Assembly: GCA_000711775.1 (NCBI GenBank)
Contig: ARYC01000389.1
Location: forward strand, 1-64,000
Source of the DNA: Oxytricha trifallax
Taxonomy: Eukaryota; Ciliophora; Spirotrichea; Sporadotrichida; Oxytrichidae
Length of the DNA stretch: 64,000 bases
Direction: 5' to 3'
Of this stretch, positions 38,301 through 49,293 are shown in pieces. Every line of letters starts with the position of its first letter. Position 1 is the stretch's first letter. The notes under the pieces are model-generated. The model was not told where the DNA came from, did not search any database, and worked only from the letters and a program-made list of their open reading frames with translations. The translations under genes and the position numbers were made by a program.

Positions 38301-41300
38301 TTAGAAACTTATGTTATTCATCCTCGCTCTATTAAACGAGAACAGTATATAGAGTTCTGACATAAGCTAAGAGATAAGTACAACGATCAAGAGATCATCC
38401 TGTTTGTTGATAACCTCTCAGTTCATAAGACTAAGGAGTCTAAGTGTATAACGTTCCTTACAGTCCTCAGTTTAATGGAATCGAATTCTATTGGAGTTAG
38501 ATTAAGACTCACTACAAGAAACTCTTGCTGTATCACCTAATGCATGATCTACCAATTGACACAGTAGACTTAATACAGAGCAGTTGCAAGAGAGTGGGTA
38601 AAGACTAGACTACGATATGTGCAAGGAAAGGAAGAATGAATGTTTATTAATAAATGTTAGACTTAAATGAATGAATTATTTCACATATAAATTATCCCAT
38701 AAAAGGATTAGGCTTCTCTTTCTTCTCCTCTTCTTATGGCTCGCTTGGGCCCATGTTTCTTCTCTTTGTAACAGCACCAGCATCTATGTTCATTTCATCA
38801 GGCTTTTAAACTTCATTATAAAGTCTCTTGCTACTTAATGAATGGGTTAAGACTTTCTCTCTCTGTGAACCTTTGCATGCTCTTTCATTAAAAATATACC
38901 AGTCCCAGGTTTACCCACAAAGTTATGAATCAAAGCTTACTAGAGAGGAAGGGATGCTTCTTAAGCTCCACGAGCCAGGTCTCGCTTATTAGTATGCCTT
39001 GCTTCTTTTAATCTTCAGGAGAAATAGAGTAGCGTTTCTTATGACCTTCTCCTATAATTTCTCTCAAACAATCATCTTTTATTGTACCAAGAACACCAAA
39101 GAAGAAGTTTCTTTCAGGTAACTTATTAGAGAGTTACTTCTTGCTAGGAAGGTAAATAAGCACGTCCTCATCTTTCATTGCATCCTCGTAGAGACTTGTT
39201 ACTGAAATCTCTGGGTAGTTAGGTATTTCAATAAGTTTGATTTCTTTGTTTTTAAAAGCTTTCTTCTCCTCGCAGAGTATTGCTTTTAAGAATGATATTT
39301 TAGTACCTTCCATAGTTGGAAGGAACAGACCAACTGTATACATCGTTGATTAACATCAATTTATTTTACCATGTTAAGTAAGGTATCGATAGAGATCCTC
39401 CTTGCTTCTGAATCTGAGATCATTTCTTGAACCTCGACTCTTTTCATTTGTTCATTGAATGATTCCATCTTTGTTACTCTTCCTATTAATGAATTTCAAG
39501 AATTAATTTATAGACTTCTGGATCCTATCCTTTAAAAAATTACTATTAAATATGGGCATCTTATAGGAGGTCAACCCTGTAAAGATACGTGGAGAAAGTT
39601 CGCAGAAGCTGGAACAAACTTCAGAGATGGAGCTCCATTTTTATCAATTAAGTTCCATTAAATTAGTACTAAATTTGTTTAAATTTAATTAGTACGTACT
39701 AAATCCGTTTAAGTTTAATTGCTACCAATTTAATAGTACCAAAACTTAATTAGTACCTAGTTTTAATCCAGAGAGGTTTTAATGGAAAAGTTCCAATCTG
39801 GTTTAAAACTTAATTGGTACCAGTACCAACCTGAACTTTATCTGAGTTGGTACCAGAATCAAAATTATTAAGAGTAAAATTACGAAAATTATACTTATAA
39901 ACTGAGTATAAATATGAAGTCTTAGAGCTTAGATCAAACCATCATTAATGCTGTTGCAACTCCTATATAGTCCAGATATAGCTAAAGAGGTTTTAAGAGC
40001 TTTATAATAGAAATTTAAATTTGAATTTAAACATGGCGGTCAACTTAAATCGTAGAGCGGCACTTTTAGGAGCAGGTCAATCAATGCTCAACTTTGGCTC
40101 CACTAAAAAGCCTGAAATCATTTATGTTGAGAGGGAGGTAGAGCTAAGAGCTATTGAATTTGAAGCAGAGGTTTTTATCATAGAAGTATTAAACCAGAGG
40201 GAAAGTGCAGAGATAGGGGTTTAAACTTAAATTGATTATGTTGAGGACCTAAAAGAACAGCAACCAATCGAAAAGATAAAAACATATTAATGTGAAGACT
40301 GCTAGAATCATTTCTCAACTGAACAAAGCTTGAAGAGACACCTTAAAGAGGTACACTCTGGCAAAGCCAAGATCTATTTCAAGCATGAAAAGGTAGATGG
40401 TAGGTATTAGTGTACGACATGCATGAAATCATATACTCACTCAGCTAAAGTTAAAAGCATATGCAAAAGCATCACCTCAGTGAGTTCTTGATTGAAGATT
40501 AAGAGACTAAAAAACTAGTGCCAGCTAAAAGAAAATCTAATACTCTTGAGTCATAAAGAGAGCAGCAAGAGAGACTCAAGAGACAGAAGCGATATGAATC
40601 GATGAACCAGCCAGCTGGTAATACAATTTTAGCATGCTTCTAAGCGAAGGCTATGAATATACCTGCATTAAATGCAGTTGTTCTCAGCACTTGTATTGAA
40701 AACTACTTGAATATAAACGTGCCTGCAAAAGCAAAGCTCATAGTAGTTGATGAGTATGCATACAAGGTGTATCCATTCAGTTATCTTATTAAGAACCAAC
40801 AGTATTAGAACGAGTTTGCTAATGAATACATGGTACTTAGAGAGGCCTAAAGAAAAGACTGCAAGAATTTGCTTAAGCTAAATGGTGTTATTTTAAGTTA
40901 TGGTTTCATCGCATTAAGGCTAAAGAAATTTGAGATGACTCTGAGAGACTACCTATATCACAATAGATACCCTGATGATTTAAACGATATACTCTCAGAT
41001 ATGATTCAGGGTGTTAAGGAGTTGCATGAACTTGGATATGTTCATAGAGATTTGAAGCCTGAAAACGTTATGCTAAATCTCTGTCCTTTAGAAGTAGTGG
41101 TTATCGATTTTAATAGAGCTTTAAGATAGGAGATTGTCACTTTAGCACAGGTACTTGGTACTCCAGGTTACTTCCCAATAAGAGAGAAGTGGACTAATGG
41201 TTCTGTTTAATGGGATGTTTGGGCAGTAGCAGCAATAATATTAGAAAGTGACATGGAATGTATGTCTTACTTTGGTACAAAGCATGAAAAATAATCAATA

Positions 41301-41794
41301 AGTTTGGCTCAGAAACATATAAAGTAAGAAGATGTCTGCTAAGAAATTAAAAGCATAGTAGAGATGATAATCGTGAGAGCTCCTAACTATCCTCGGTAAA
41401 CATTAGATGACATACTTGACCCACTAGAGAGAGCAAGGTTCAAAAGATATAATAAAGACAAGCAGATAAAATTTGTATGATTTAAGTAAACTAAAATTCA
41501 TTAAATATTCATTAAATTAAGATAAAACCTGCATTTTGTCAACTAACCCCTATAAAACCCCAACTTTACCCTACTAATCAAAGCACTTATAAACCTCACT
41601 AAGGGGTTTTGGGGTTTTGAATCAATCTCGTTCTTATTTTAAGCGTCAATAATATAAAATATTTGCTCTACAGAAAAGTTTTGCATGTCAGAAAGTTACT
41701 ATCTGATTGTTTCAAATTTGACTTCTGTTTCTCCTGTAAAGTATAAAAGTTGAGCTAGTGCATTTTATAGTTGTTTAGGTCTTTAGTTTGACAT
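35361..41794 (-). CDS. EF-hand protein, 626 aa, interrupted by four IESs including a whole TBE transposon
   Basis: From ATG 41794 to TGA 35361-35363. Removing IESs of 4080, 11, 55 and 407 bp leaves exactly 627 codons. EF-hand loops visible, some degenerate: DAQNKNEIDSDSLINFL, DEFDSFPKDGRLKLEKEF, DTNGDQKIDLQDF (canonical), DSNSRGYVYVKDV, DIDQDGTLKFSEF (canonical) and DRDRDSLIKYDEF. A Ser/Gln-rich linker of ~130 residues splits the N- and C-terminal groups. Probably a calcium sensor. Only the small 41.7-kb block (41794-41626) lies on the far side of the transposon, so the gene cannot be expressed from this germline copy without excision. Confidence 0.88.
35944..36350. other. IES, 407 bp, pointer AAATTGAA, with G-rich inverted-repeat ends
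   Basis: AAATTGAA at 35944 and 36351; the minus-strand join reads CADQRQFNLYETFRYF. Just inside both ends lie inverted copies of an 18-bp unit, GGGGAAGTTTCCTGCCCC at about 35956 and 35992 (direct) and its reverse complement at about 36327, plus G runs up to 8. This looks like a small inverted-repeat element that became an IES. Confidence 0.8.
36999..37053. other. IES, 55 bp, pointer TTGCT
   Basis: TTGCT at 36999 and 37054; the minus-strand join reads LINMYSNVLLQHIMKRVDTNG, completing the helix before a canonical EF loop. Confidence 0.8.
37474..37484. other. Tiny IES, 11 bp, pointer AATTT
   Basis: AATTT at 37474 and 37485. Removing 11 bp joins NLNAQKFFFLKLNGIIWEF in frame; without it the frame meets a TGA. 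Confidence 0.7.
37544..37621 (+). repeat. TBE left terminal inverted repeat
   Basis: About 78 bp starting with C4A4 telomere-like units, matched by 41541-41618 in reverse complement with a few differences (one fewer C in the second block). Confidence 0.85.
37644..38674 (+). pseudogene. TBE transposase (IS630/Tc1/mariner DDE type), broken
   Basis: An N-terminal helix-turn-helix-like region (NYCTIAKLL), then DDE-domain pieces: KFIHADEAVFTFNTFINKS (first Asp), EIILFVDNLSVHKTKES (second Asp) and FNGIEFYW (Glu). Compared with the second copy at 62368 it has frame changes around 37780-37900, an in-frame TGA near 38025, another near 38358, and lacks about 28 bp after KTKESK. Would not give a full-length transposase. 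Confidence 0.8.
38690..39468 (-). pseudogene. TBE 22-kDa-type ORF, at least one frameshift
   Basis: Starts MESFNEQMKRVEVQEMISDS at 39468, then a +1 shift near 39345 leads into MYTVGLFLPTMEGTKISFLK and EIKLIEIPNYPEISVTSLYE. The related part of the second TBE is at 63703-64000. Its role in the element is not known. End position approximate. Confidence 0.65.
40033..41480 (+). CDS. TBE zinc-finger/protein-kinase ORF, nearly intact
   Basis: Starts MAVNLNRRAALLGAGQSMLN. Two C2H2 fingers (YQCEDCQNHFSTEQSLKRHL...H and YQCTTCMKSYTHSAK...H), then a kinase-like domain: LHELGYVHRDLKPENVML (catalytic HRD), VVIDFNRAL (in the DFG position: DFN), GTPGYFPIREKW. One frame break near 40455, in the second finger; otherwise open to TGA 41478-41480. 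DFN instead of DFG and the missing glycine loop leave activity in doubt. Confidence 0.75.
41541..41618 (-). repeat. TBE right terminal inverted repeat
   Basis: Reverse complement of the left end; terminates ...GGGGTTTTGGGGTTTT at 41618. Confidence 0.85.
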
Positions 41795-41897
41795 GGATTT
41801 TAATTTTAATCTTAATTAAATTTTATTTCACTGCAACTTTAATTTATAACATCAGAAGTTAAAACTTCGAAATTAAGGAATACTTTCAATTTAATAA

Positions 41898-44407
41898 ATG
41901 GAAGACTTTCAAAGGAAACTCTAGAAACTAAAACACAACATAATTTTCTATTCAGAGTTTTATGCTACAATATTCGGGTTCTTTCTACTTTAAGTAGTTA
42001 CCTATATAGTAGCTTTCTACTCGGCATAGTAAAGTAGGATAAATCTATTTTTGTGTTTAACATTGACTTTTAGATCTAGTAGTTGAGGTGACAGTGAGAT
42101 GTTTCTTCACAGTCATATTTTTCATACTTATGATGCTTGTAGAGCACTAACTAGATTTTTATTAGTTTAGATGGTTGACTGCACTCTCCCTAAATCAACT
42201 GTTTATCTTAGGCTCTACTTACATGAATCCCCTTGCAAGTTTGATTGTAATAGCCATAGTAATTTACCCATTTATGAACGTGCTCGAAATCTCAGAAATC
42301 AGGAGAGTTGATCCAATAGCAATTCTGCAATAAATGTAAAATTAGGATGATGTATTGCCATCTAGTGGTCCTGTACAAAGATAGTAGAGAAGTAAAAAAG
42401 TAATTTTATATACAGTATTTGAATGGGTGATATCAATTGGGTTACTTGTATACTTATTAGTAAACAGAGATGAGCTTACTCCAGACTTCTTTCATTTTGT
42501 GGTCAATCTTTATGAAGATTATTGCCATAAAGTATGGGTCATTGGAATGTGGAGCATTTTCAAGTGTTTTCTAGTAAGCAAGGATGAAAATTAACCAGTT
42601 TAATAAAGAGCACTATTTTTTGTTATTTAAGGAATTACTGCTTTAACTCTTTCACTATAAATAGATATGATATCCTTAGTAATTTTAGCTAAAATTATGC
42701 TATTAAATTTTTTATTTTTTCTAAATTAAAACAAGGTTACTATAACTGTGATATCTTACTTGAGAGAGATTTACCCGTTATAAGTAAATTGGATTGTTAT
42801 ATTCTTTTTGATGATATACCTAACACAAAACTTAGTCGTAAACATGATAGATTATTTAGTTTTCAAAGCTCTATTAAATAAAGGAGATTACTATCATGAC
42901 GAAGAGTTTGTAAAATCATTCAGCTATAGAATTTTTCAGTCATTTATATGTCTTATATTTGCAGTACTCTATACCAATATACTTAAGCCATTCCATGAAA
43001 AGATTCTTCTTATTCCCTAAATACTTGAATAAATGTAAGTAACTTTGAAATATACTTAACTCTAAATATAGCTTTTAACTTATAATTCCAACAACCTTTT
43101 GCATGTTTTTCCTCTTCCTATATGAGCTAACCTATGAATCTCCTGCATAAAGAACAAAGATTTACAAATAAGAAATAAGCAAAGTGTTCTTCTCAATACT
43201 CTTCTTTTTCTTGGTATCTATGATATTCTCGAATTGGATTCAGTCCCTCAGGAAGTTCATAAACTCTACACACAATAAATTGCGATAAAATGCACAGCAA
43301 TAAAGGTCCATTTAAAAATTCACACTTTCGGAGTTCACTCTATCAGACTTATTAGATGTATCTTTGAATCAATTCGACCAATTTATAATTGAGCAATGCT
43401 TGCATTTTAGAGATGTGGAATTCATGAATGTAATGAGAAATATCTAGAGTACCTCAGCATTGATATTCTTCTTTCTTATACACATTCCGCTAACAAGAGT
43501 TTCCTCGTTCTTTTCTTTATTAACTACTCTAGTGCCATTAATACTTGATAAGAGAAATAAAGAAAAGATCTATTTGGCTGCTTTTAAAGTTTCAGCTTTA
43601 GTATCATTTGATAAAGAAACCAAGCCACCTGAAATATTAAGAAGAAAGAGTGACATTGCACAGAAATTTAAAGCAAGGAAATATGAGGAGCTTAGGGAAA
43701 ACTAAAAAACAGCAATAAATATAACTCTTTTTTATATAGGTTTGTTCGTTGCTTTACTTTTTAACTATGTTTACATTTGCTATCTGGGATAATTTGTTGT
43801 AAGTTAATATTTTTAAGTTTCATACCTATAGAATGTTGTTTGCGAAGCAGTCATAAGAGTTTTTGATAAACTTGGATTGGAGGTTCATTTTGTGCGACTA
43901 ATTTATTTCACAATTTTCGATCAAACTGCATCTGACTTTACTTAACAACAAAGAGACGATATATTAATCTGGATGCTACTAGATCACGTTTACCTATTAT
44001 TCATTATAATCCCACTTTTCATACTGTCGTTGAGATATTTAACAGCTTCTTCAGTTCAACACTATAGCAGAAAGTCTAACGCTTTGTTAGCACCAATTGC
44101 AGTTTTACCAATGTTTTTCTTTCATAATTATGACGTCTTATTACTTTCAAGCATGGTTCTTATTACAAATCTATGGGTTGCCTGGAAACAAATTAAAAAT
44201 TGTTTTATAAGATTTTAACAACTTGATACAGATGAATACTCATGGGCATCATTCTACAGAGAATAATATGAAAGATCAACGGCATCATATGGCAGTAGCA
44301 GGTATGCAAAAGAAACGAATCACAGTCAATCAGTAGATTTCAATGTATCAAATGAAATGGCAGGAATGGACACTATGCTTGGTATAGGCTCTGGAATTTA
44401 CAGGTGA
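41898..44407 (+). CDS. Large multi-pass membrane protein, 802 aa, unknown
   Basis: ATG 41898 (MEDFQRKLQKLKHNIIFYSE) to TGA 44405-44407; introns 43035-43071 and 43799-43831, one IES. At least ten hydrophobic segments, e.g. FYATIFGFFLLQVVTYIVAF, FFTVIFFILMMLVEH, YLLFIIIPLFILSLRYL and LIFFFLIHIPLTR, with a basic cytosolic loop (LRRKSDIAQKFKARKYEEL) before the last group. Tail is Ser/Tyr-rich. Divergently transcribed from the EF-hand gene with only 103 bp between start codons. No family recognised. Confidence 0.8.
42043..42073. other. IES, 31 bp, pointer ATCTA
   Basis: ATCTA at 42043 and 42074; the join reads SRINLVVEVTVRCFFT. A 19-bp GT...AG reading also keeps frame but would be an implausibly short intron. 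Confidence 0.7.
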
Positions 44408-44508
44408 AATTTATCTATGAATTTGTTCTTAATTAATTTGTGCATAAATTAAGTTAGTTTAATTCTAAAATATTAAAATAATAAATTTAAAACTTCTAAA
44501 ATTCAAAA

Positions 44509-45105
44509 ATGTAACCATCATCTTAAAAGAAAGTTGCTAGTTAAAATCAACAGTAATTTTAAGAGTTACCAAACGAAATAGATTCAAGTTAGGCAAATAA
44601 TTCTAGACCTTCTTTGGCTGATCTTGTAAAAGAATAACAGAGTACTATACAGCCTCCTTCAGGAGCTGTAAATAACTCTATACTTTCCAACACGCTTCTA
44701 GGAAAGCTTTAAGGTCTCCTACAGACTAATCTGGATGGCTTCACATCTGATTAAATTCAGTAACTAGGAGATCAAATAATTTTATCGAATAATTCGGACA
44801 GCAATTTTAGCATAGACAGTGATAAATTGAGAATGTATGATAATGTTGCAGATGAACTGATTCGTATAGGGCTCTATAAGCTGGCTAATCATATTTATAC
44901 AATCATGATTAAGAGCGATTAGCAACCTAAATTTTACATATAGAGATCTAAGTGCTATTAAAATGAAAATAAGTATATTGAGGCAACTGAGGACTTATAA
45001 ATTGCTGCTGAACTTGCTCCAAACACTCATGCCACAATTAGCAGTGAGGTATTTTACTATTAAATGGAGCACTATTATAGAGACTTAGATATAAAGTTTT
45101 GGTGA
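44509..45105 (+). CDS. Gln-rich protein with a TPR-like C-terminus, ~198 aa
   Basis: Starts MQPSSQKKVASQNQQQFQEL, with a disordered first half. It then reads ELIRIGLYKLANHIYTIMIK, FYIQRSKCYQNENKYIEATE and DLQIAAELAPNTHATIS, which resembles a tetratricopeptide repeat (the co-chaperone-like A-x-E-L-x-P pattern). TGA at 45103-45105. A GT...AG stretch at about 45050-45081 could instead be an intron, moving the stop to 45138-45140. Confidence 0.7.
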
Positions 45106-45214
45106 TCTTAAGATTTTGGAATAAGCTGTAGGATTAATGATAACTTGATTATTTAATAAATTTAATTGATATTTCTAATACTAAATTATCAAACGTATTT
45201 TTTTATGTTTTTAC

Positions 45215-46018
45215 TCATAAATCATCTTCGTTTGGTTTTCCAGCAAGATCTACTTTTCCATCTTGTCCGACTGGCACTGGCTGTCCATCAACAAATATTT
45301 CATTATCAAACCTAGGAGCATTCTTTACATCAACGTTTTTGCATGCCCTTGATAATTCTATACATAATTTATTCTCTACTTCTTTGTTTCCTTGTCTTTT
45401 AATCAATTCCTTCTCGACTACTTCTTCCCAATCCATAATGAAAGCTTCACAACCCTCGCGCATTTCTGGAGGAGGGAATTCGTAAATCATGTACTTTTCT
45501 GGGTTGCAGATATCACTCATATACTCCATAACCTATGCGAATTATTAAGATTATATGATCAAATAGAAAAGTTTTTTTAAGTTCAAAAATATTGGGTACT
45601 TTAATTAAGATTTGCTTGAGTAGAACTAACACGTGTTGCACAAAAAAGAATTAGATAATTGTAAAAAGTCTTATTAAACTTACATCAGATTCAGATGTTC
45701 TGTGCTTTAGTGATTTTAAAGCTTCTCTCATGATAGCTTAACAAGCATTGCAATATAACTCCTAATTAGAAATGATTATATCAAAATTAAGATTATTTTA
45801 CTGGAGATGTTCCACTTGGTCTCTTAGATGAACTTGTATCAGGATCATCACTCTGTCCCTTTGATTTAGGTTTTCTTTGCTTCTCTATATAAGAATAAAT
45901 ATAAAAACCTATATTCTTTATTACTCTTTTATTTAGCGTCAGCCACATTTAAGAGGGAAATTATGATTAATCCCAAAAATAGATAAGCTAATGAAAGTCT
46001 TAGAATATTCTACCTCAT
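45215..46018 (-). CDS. Canopy-like (CNPY) saposin-fold ER protein, 190 aa
   Basis: ATG 46018 gives a signal peptide (LRLSLAYLFLGLIIISLLNV, then ADA). Introns 45885-45924 (40), 45762-45801 (40) and 45533-45683 (151, unusually long). The mature part has ELYCNACQAIMREALKSL, DICNPEKYMIYEF, REGCEAFIMDWEEVVEK and NKLCIELSRACKNVD: six Cys in the spacing of saposin-B-like Canopy proteins, ER chaperone partners. Ends GKPNEDDL, loosely like an ER-retention tail. Start codon lies 59 bp from the divergent gene at 46078. Confidence 0.75.
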
Positions 46019-46077
46019 TTTAAATTCCTAATTAATTAATTATAATAATTTAAGAGACGTAAATTATAATTGTAAAA

Positions 46078-47069
46078 ATGATTACTTCAATGATAACTTC
46101 AAAATTGCGAAAGGCATTTTCTAAAAGTCTAATTTAAAATTAGAAAATATCAATGCTACTGCCAACATAATAATTTAATCATCAATAAATAAACACCACT
46201 TTGAACTAACATTAGACTTCAGCTTTCTCAAATTTAGTGTACAGACCAAAGATTTAGATAAATTTTGGGAAAGATAACAAATTTCACATTTATCACAGTG
46301 AAGGTGGAGAACGTTTTATTACCAATCTCACAAGGCTTAACATGATATTTATTGCAGGAAACTCTCTTTTGCTTCTGTTAGAAGTGTTAAGTCCATGTAA
46401 GAAATTATATGCGTGTAATTCTAAAATTTTAAATAGTCTTTGGTTACTGGCATGGAGTCTCACTCTCTATGACTCTAATGTTTTCATTGATAGGATCTTT
46501 CATGATCTAACACTATTCAACGAGAATGATCAATAATATTTATATATTACCTGATGGGTAACATATCGAAATCGAGTACTTTAACGCATTTTGGGTATGA
46601 TTTTTGTTTATCTTTTATCCATTCATAATATAAAAAGAAAAAAATAATTCATAACATAGGTAAAAATTTTTATTCGTGTAATTATCAGATGATAAAATGA
46701 AAAAATTAGATTGTCCAAAATTTAAAAATAAGGATTTTAGTTTTTGTATAAAATTTATTGATTGTATAGATTCCAAAGAAAGAGAAATTAAGAGTGGTAA
46801 ACTTTGGATATCTCGCACCAAGTATAATTTTCAATTTAGACATGGCAACGTATCAATAAAAATCAAAGGTGTATGTGAACCTTAGCAGGAACTTATACAA
46901 ACATCCAGAATTTAATGAGATAGTCCAAAAATTATTGAATGGCTAGGAGTTAACATTCTTCAATCAGAGTATGTTTGAATCGAAAACAATTTCACAGACT
47001 ACAAATGAAAAAGATATGGACAAAGTCTTAGGTAAAGTTGTAAAAGCCAAAAAGAAGAAGTGGTATTGA
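46078..47069 (+). CDS. Mitochondrial inner-membrane-type protein (TMEM223/TMEM70-like), 285 aa
   Basis: ATG 46078: MITSMITSKLRKAFSKSLIQ, a basic presequence of mitochondrial type. Then LVYRPKIQINFGKDNKFHIY, a hydrophobic segment MIFIAGNSLLLLLEVLS, a second (LWLLAWSLTL), DGQHIEIEYFNAFWQKFLFV and a basic tail (VVKAKKKKWY). Layout of presequence, two TMs and a conserved N-A-F-W-type segment recalls TMEM223/TMEM70 respiratory-complex assembly factors; this is inference. Three IESs; total then is 286 codons. Confidence 0.6.
46527..46551. other. IES, 25 bp, pointer TGAT
   Basis: TGAT at 46527 and 46552; the join reads LFNENDGQHIEIEYFNAF. Confidence 0.7.
46593..46658. other. IES, 66 bp, 2-bp pointer GG
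   Basis: GG at 46593 and 46659; the join reads FNAFWQKFLFVQLSDD. A GT...AG alternative of 65 or 94 nt fails the frame. Confidence 0.55.
46847..46889. other. IES, 43 bp, pointer AAC
   Basis: AAC at 46847 and 46890; the join reads FRHGNLYKHPEFNEIVQ. Confidence 0.65.
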
Positions 47070-47160
47070 GGGGAAATTAGGTTTTTAGGAAGTACTTTTA
47101 CAAATTAATTTAAATTTACAACTCAATTAATTATTTGCAAAATAGAACAAATATATAATA

Positions 47161-48800
47161 TATCATCATCATCATCTTGATTTTGAATCCAATGAATTAT
47201 ATGGCTTACTCGATACTTAAGGCACTTCAAATGATAAAATAAGAATGGACACAAGTTAACCAAAAAAGTATGTCTTTTGGGATGATCATAATGATGTGCC
47301 ATTCTTTACAGTTTTAAACAAGAAATCTAAATAAGCTCATGGGATTTTTATATTAACGTCAAATCCTTGCGAAATTTAAACTTTGCCCAAACAAAAGAGG
47401 CTTTTAATAAGAATTTTAGGAAATGGAATCTTCAACATGTTTGTTTATGGGGGACCAACTATGAAAGATGTTATTCAATAGCACTATTAAACTATAGGAC
47501 AGCCCTAACTCCCACCTTATTATGCTTTAGGGTATTAGTAAAGTAGAGACAATTACAGACTTTAAGATATTTATTTTCCATTTGTATTTATATTCATAAA
47601 GTCTCGGAGAGTTTTCAAATAAACAACATACCACTTGATGTCTTTTGGAACTATCTAGATTACTTAAGAGCTCAACCCTTCTAAATTGATAGTGACCAAT
47701 TCAACGAGATCTTATTCAGAGATCAAATCAGAAGCCTTCATCAAAGAGACATTAAGTATGGCTTAGCTATTTTACCTGGATTGAGTTACACAGCTACTGA
47801 CTCTGCTAAGTAATTTATGAGATTCTAATATGAAGGGAGTCATCAAGTAATTTTTGCATAATTTAGTGATAAAGTATCAGGGGCAATTCCTAATTTCTTT
47901 AATGAAGCCACTAGAACTAAGTGGAGACAAGAAGTCAGAGATATTATGGCAAAACTAAACCTGGACTGTTTTTGGCTGGACAAAAATCAAATATTCCAAA
48001 GATAAATAATGACTTTTAACGAAGCAAACTTAACTCCTCCAAATCTCAACTTCATTTTTACACCAGGTGGTATAGATATACAAAGCAACACTTTGCCTCT
48101 AAATGCTTTTGTGAATGCAACTGTAAACATTTAGAAACAAAACTTTAATAACACTTTAATTGAGGATATTTTTGAGATAGATTAGCACTTAATCTTTAGA
48201 TTGATTCAGGCTAAGAATACTTATGAAACTATGAACTAAGTTCAAAGCATTCAAAGACCTTTCATGATATCTACAGCCTATTTCGCTGGTATGAGTTAAC
48301 TAACAGCGAAATTTGAATTGATTTAGAGGTCTGATTGGCAGGGATTAAAGCTAGCTTACATTTATAACTTGAAAAATTAGCTCAATGGCGCTTTTATTTC
48401 AGGAAGCTCAGTTTGTGGAGTGACAGGAGGAAATCTAATCGAAGATGACCTCTGCATTAGATGGCATTAAATGCAAGCAATTTCATCTCCTTTAATGAGG
48501 AATCACTATTCTAAGGTAGTATCTTAAGAACCATACTCCATCTCTATACAGTCAACATAATACCTTAAATTAGCTATTGAACTAAGATATTCCTTGATAA
48601 GTTATATGAATAGCTTGTTGATGCATAGTATTAATGAGGAAAATCTGCCTATCATGCGAACTATTCTAATGGAATTTCCAAATGAAATTGCGATAGATAG
48701 TACAGATATCTATAATTTAGATGAAAACTAGTTTATGCTAGGATCGTCATTGCTAGTGAGTTATATATAGGTGAGTGAGATAATATCATAATAATCTTGA
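47161..48800 (+). CDS. Glycoside hydrolase family 31 fragment lacking both ends
   Basis: Reads LDFESNELYGLLDTQGTSND (GH31 N-domain 'YGLGE' region), FVYGGPTMKDVIQQHYQTIG, PPYYALGYQQSRDNY, INNIPLDVFWNYLDYL, LDCFWLDKNQIF, and GAFISGSSVCGVTGGN...LCIRWHQMQAISPLMRNHY. It stops soon after MLGSSLLVSYIQ at TGA 48798-48800. GH31 enzymes are usually much longer; here the N-terminal sandwich, start codon and C-terminal domains are absent. The nucleophile motif is WLDKNQ instead of WxDMNE (Asp kept), and the acid/base region RSDWQG lacks the usual GDN. Either the missing pieces are elsewhere in the germline or this is a decayed copy. One IES. Confidence 0.75.
47568..47584. other. IES, 17 bp, pointer TATTTAT
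   Basis: 7-bp repeat at 47568 and 47585; removal restores RLQDIYIHKVSESFQINNIP, the conserved run before the first GH31 aspartate. Confidence 0.8.
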
Positions 48801-48829
48801 GTTGAATAATTCAATATCAAAATTTAAAA

Positions 48830-49076
48830 ATGTCTAAATATTTGAAATGGTTTAATGATCAAGGGTCAAACAAGAATCTCGTCACTATGTTTTGCGTTCT
48901 GTTTGCTACAATTCTTATAAGTAATTTTATCTATAAAGTTTAAATTTTTAGTGGGGATATATCTCACATATGAGGCAATATTGAGGATGACTGGTGATAA
49001 ATAAGCATTCAGTTCCAGTAAGAATAAATCATAAAGTCATTTATTTAGGAGTGATAACCCCTAAGAAGTATACTGA
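48830..49076 (+). CDS. 71-aa single-TM protein
   Basis: ATG 48830 (MSKYLKWFNDQGSNKN), one hydrophobic helix (LVTMFCVLFATILIMGIYLT), basic Ser-rich tail, TGA 49074-49076, intron 48921-48951 (31 nt). Sum is 72 codons. A clean splice in so small a frame supports a real gene. Unknown function. Confidence 0.65.
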
Positions 49077-49293
49077 ATACAATGAGAATGTTCAACTCAC
49101 AAAGTATCCTATCTAAACATTCTTAAAAATTATTAATTATAAAAATTTTATATAATTTGTTTAGTTTACACAATATAGTATTGCTAAATTAGAGAAATTA
49201 ATTATAAGTTACAGCTAAAATTAGGTATAAATTTAATACTAATTAATATGAGAAGCACAGTGATGAAAAAAGTAAGAATATTATACAAATAAA

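Larger units (their letters stand above)
37544..41618. mobile_element. TBE-type telomere-bearing DNA transposon, ~4.1 kb, inside the EF-hand gene
   Basis: Ends are inverted repeats of about 78 bp beginning AAAACCCCAAAACCC and including GTGAGGTTTATAAGTGCTTT. Flanks carry GAATC on both sides (GAATCAA counting the first two As of the element), so whole-element removal (4080 bp) restores the host frame. Three ORFs in the TBE order: Tc1/mariner-type transposase (+), a 22-kDa-type ORF (-), and a C2H2 zinc-finger/kinase ORF (+). The transposase carries several breaks and is probably dead; the element behaves as an IES. Confidence 0.9.

Noticed and set aside
42054-42074. 19-nt intron in the multi-pass membrane protein
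   Set aside because: Shorter than any other intron here; a 31-bp IES with a 5-bp pointer fits the same frame.
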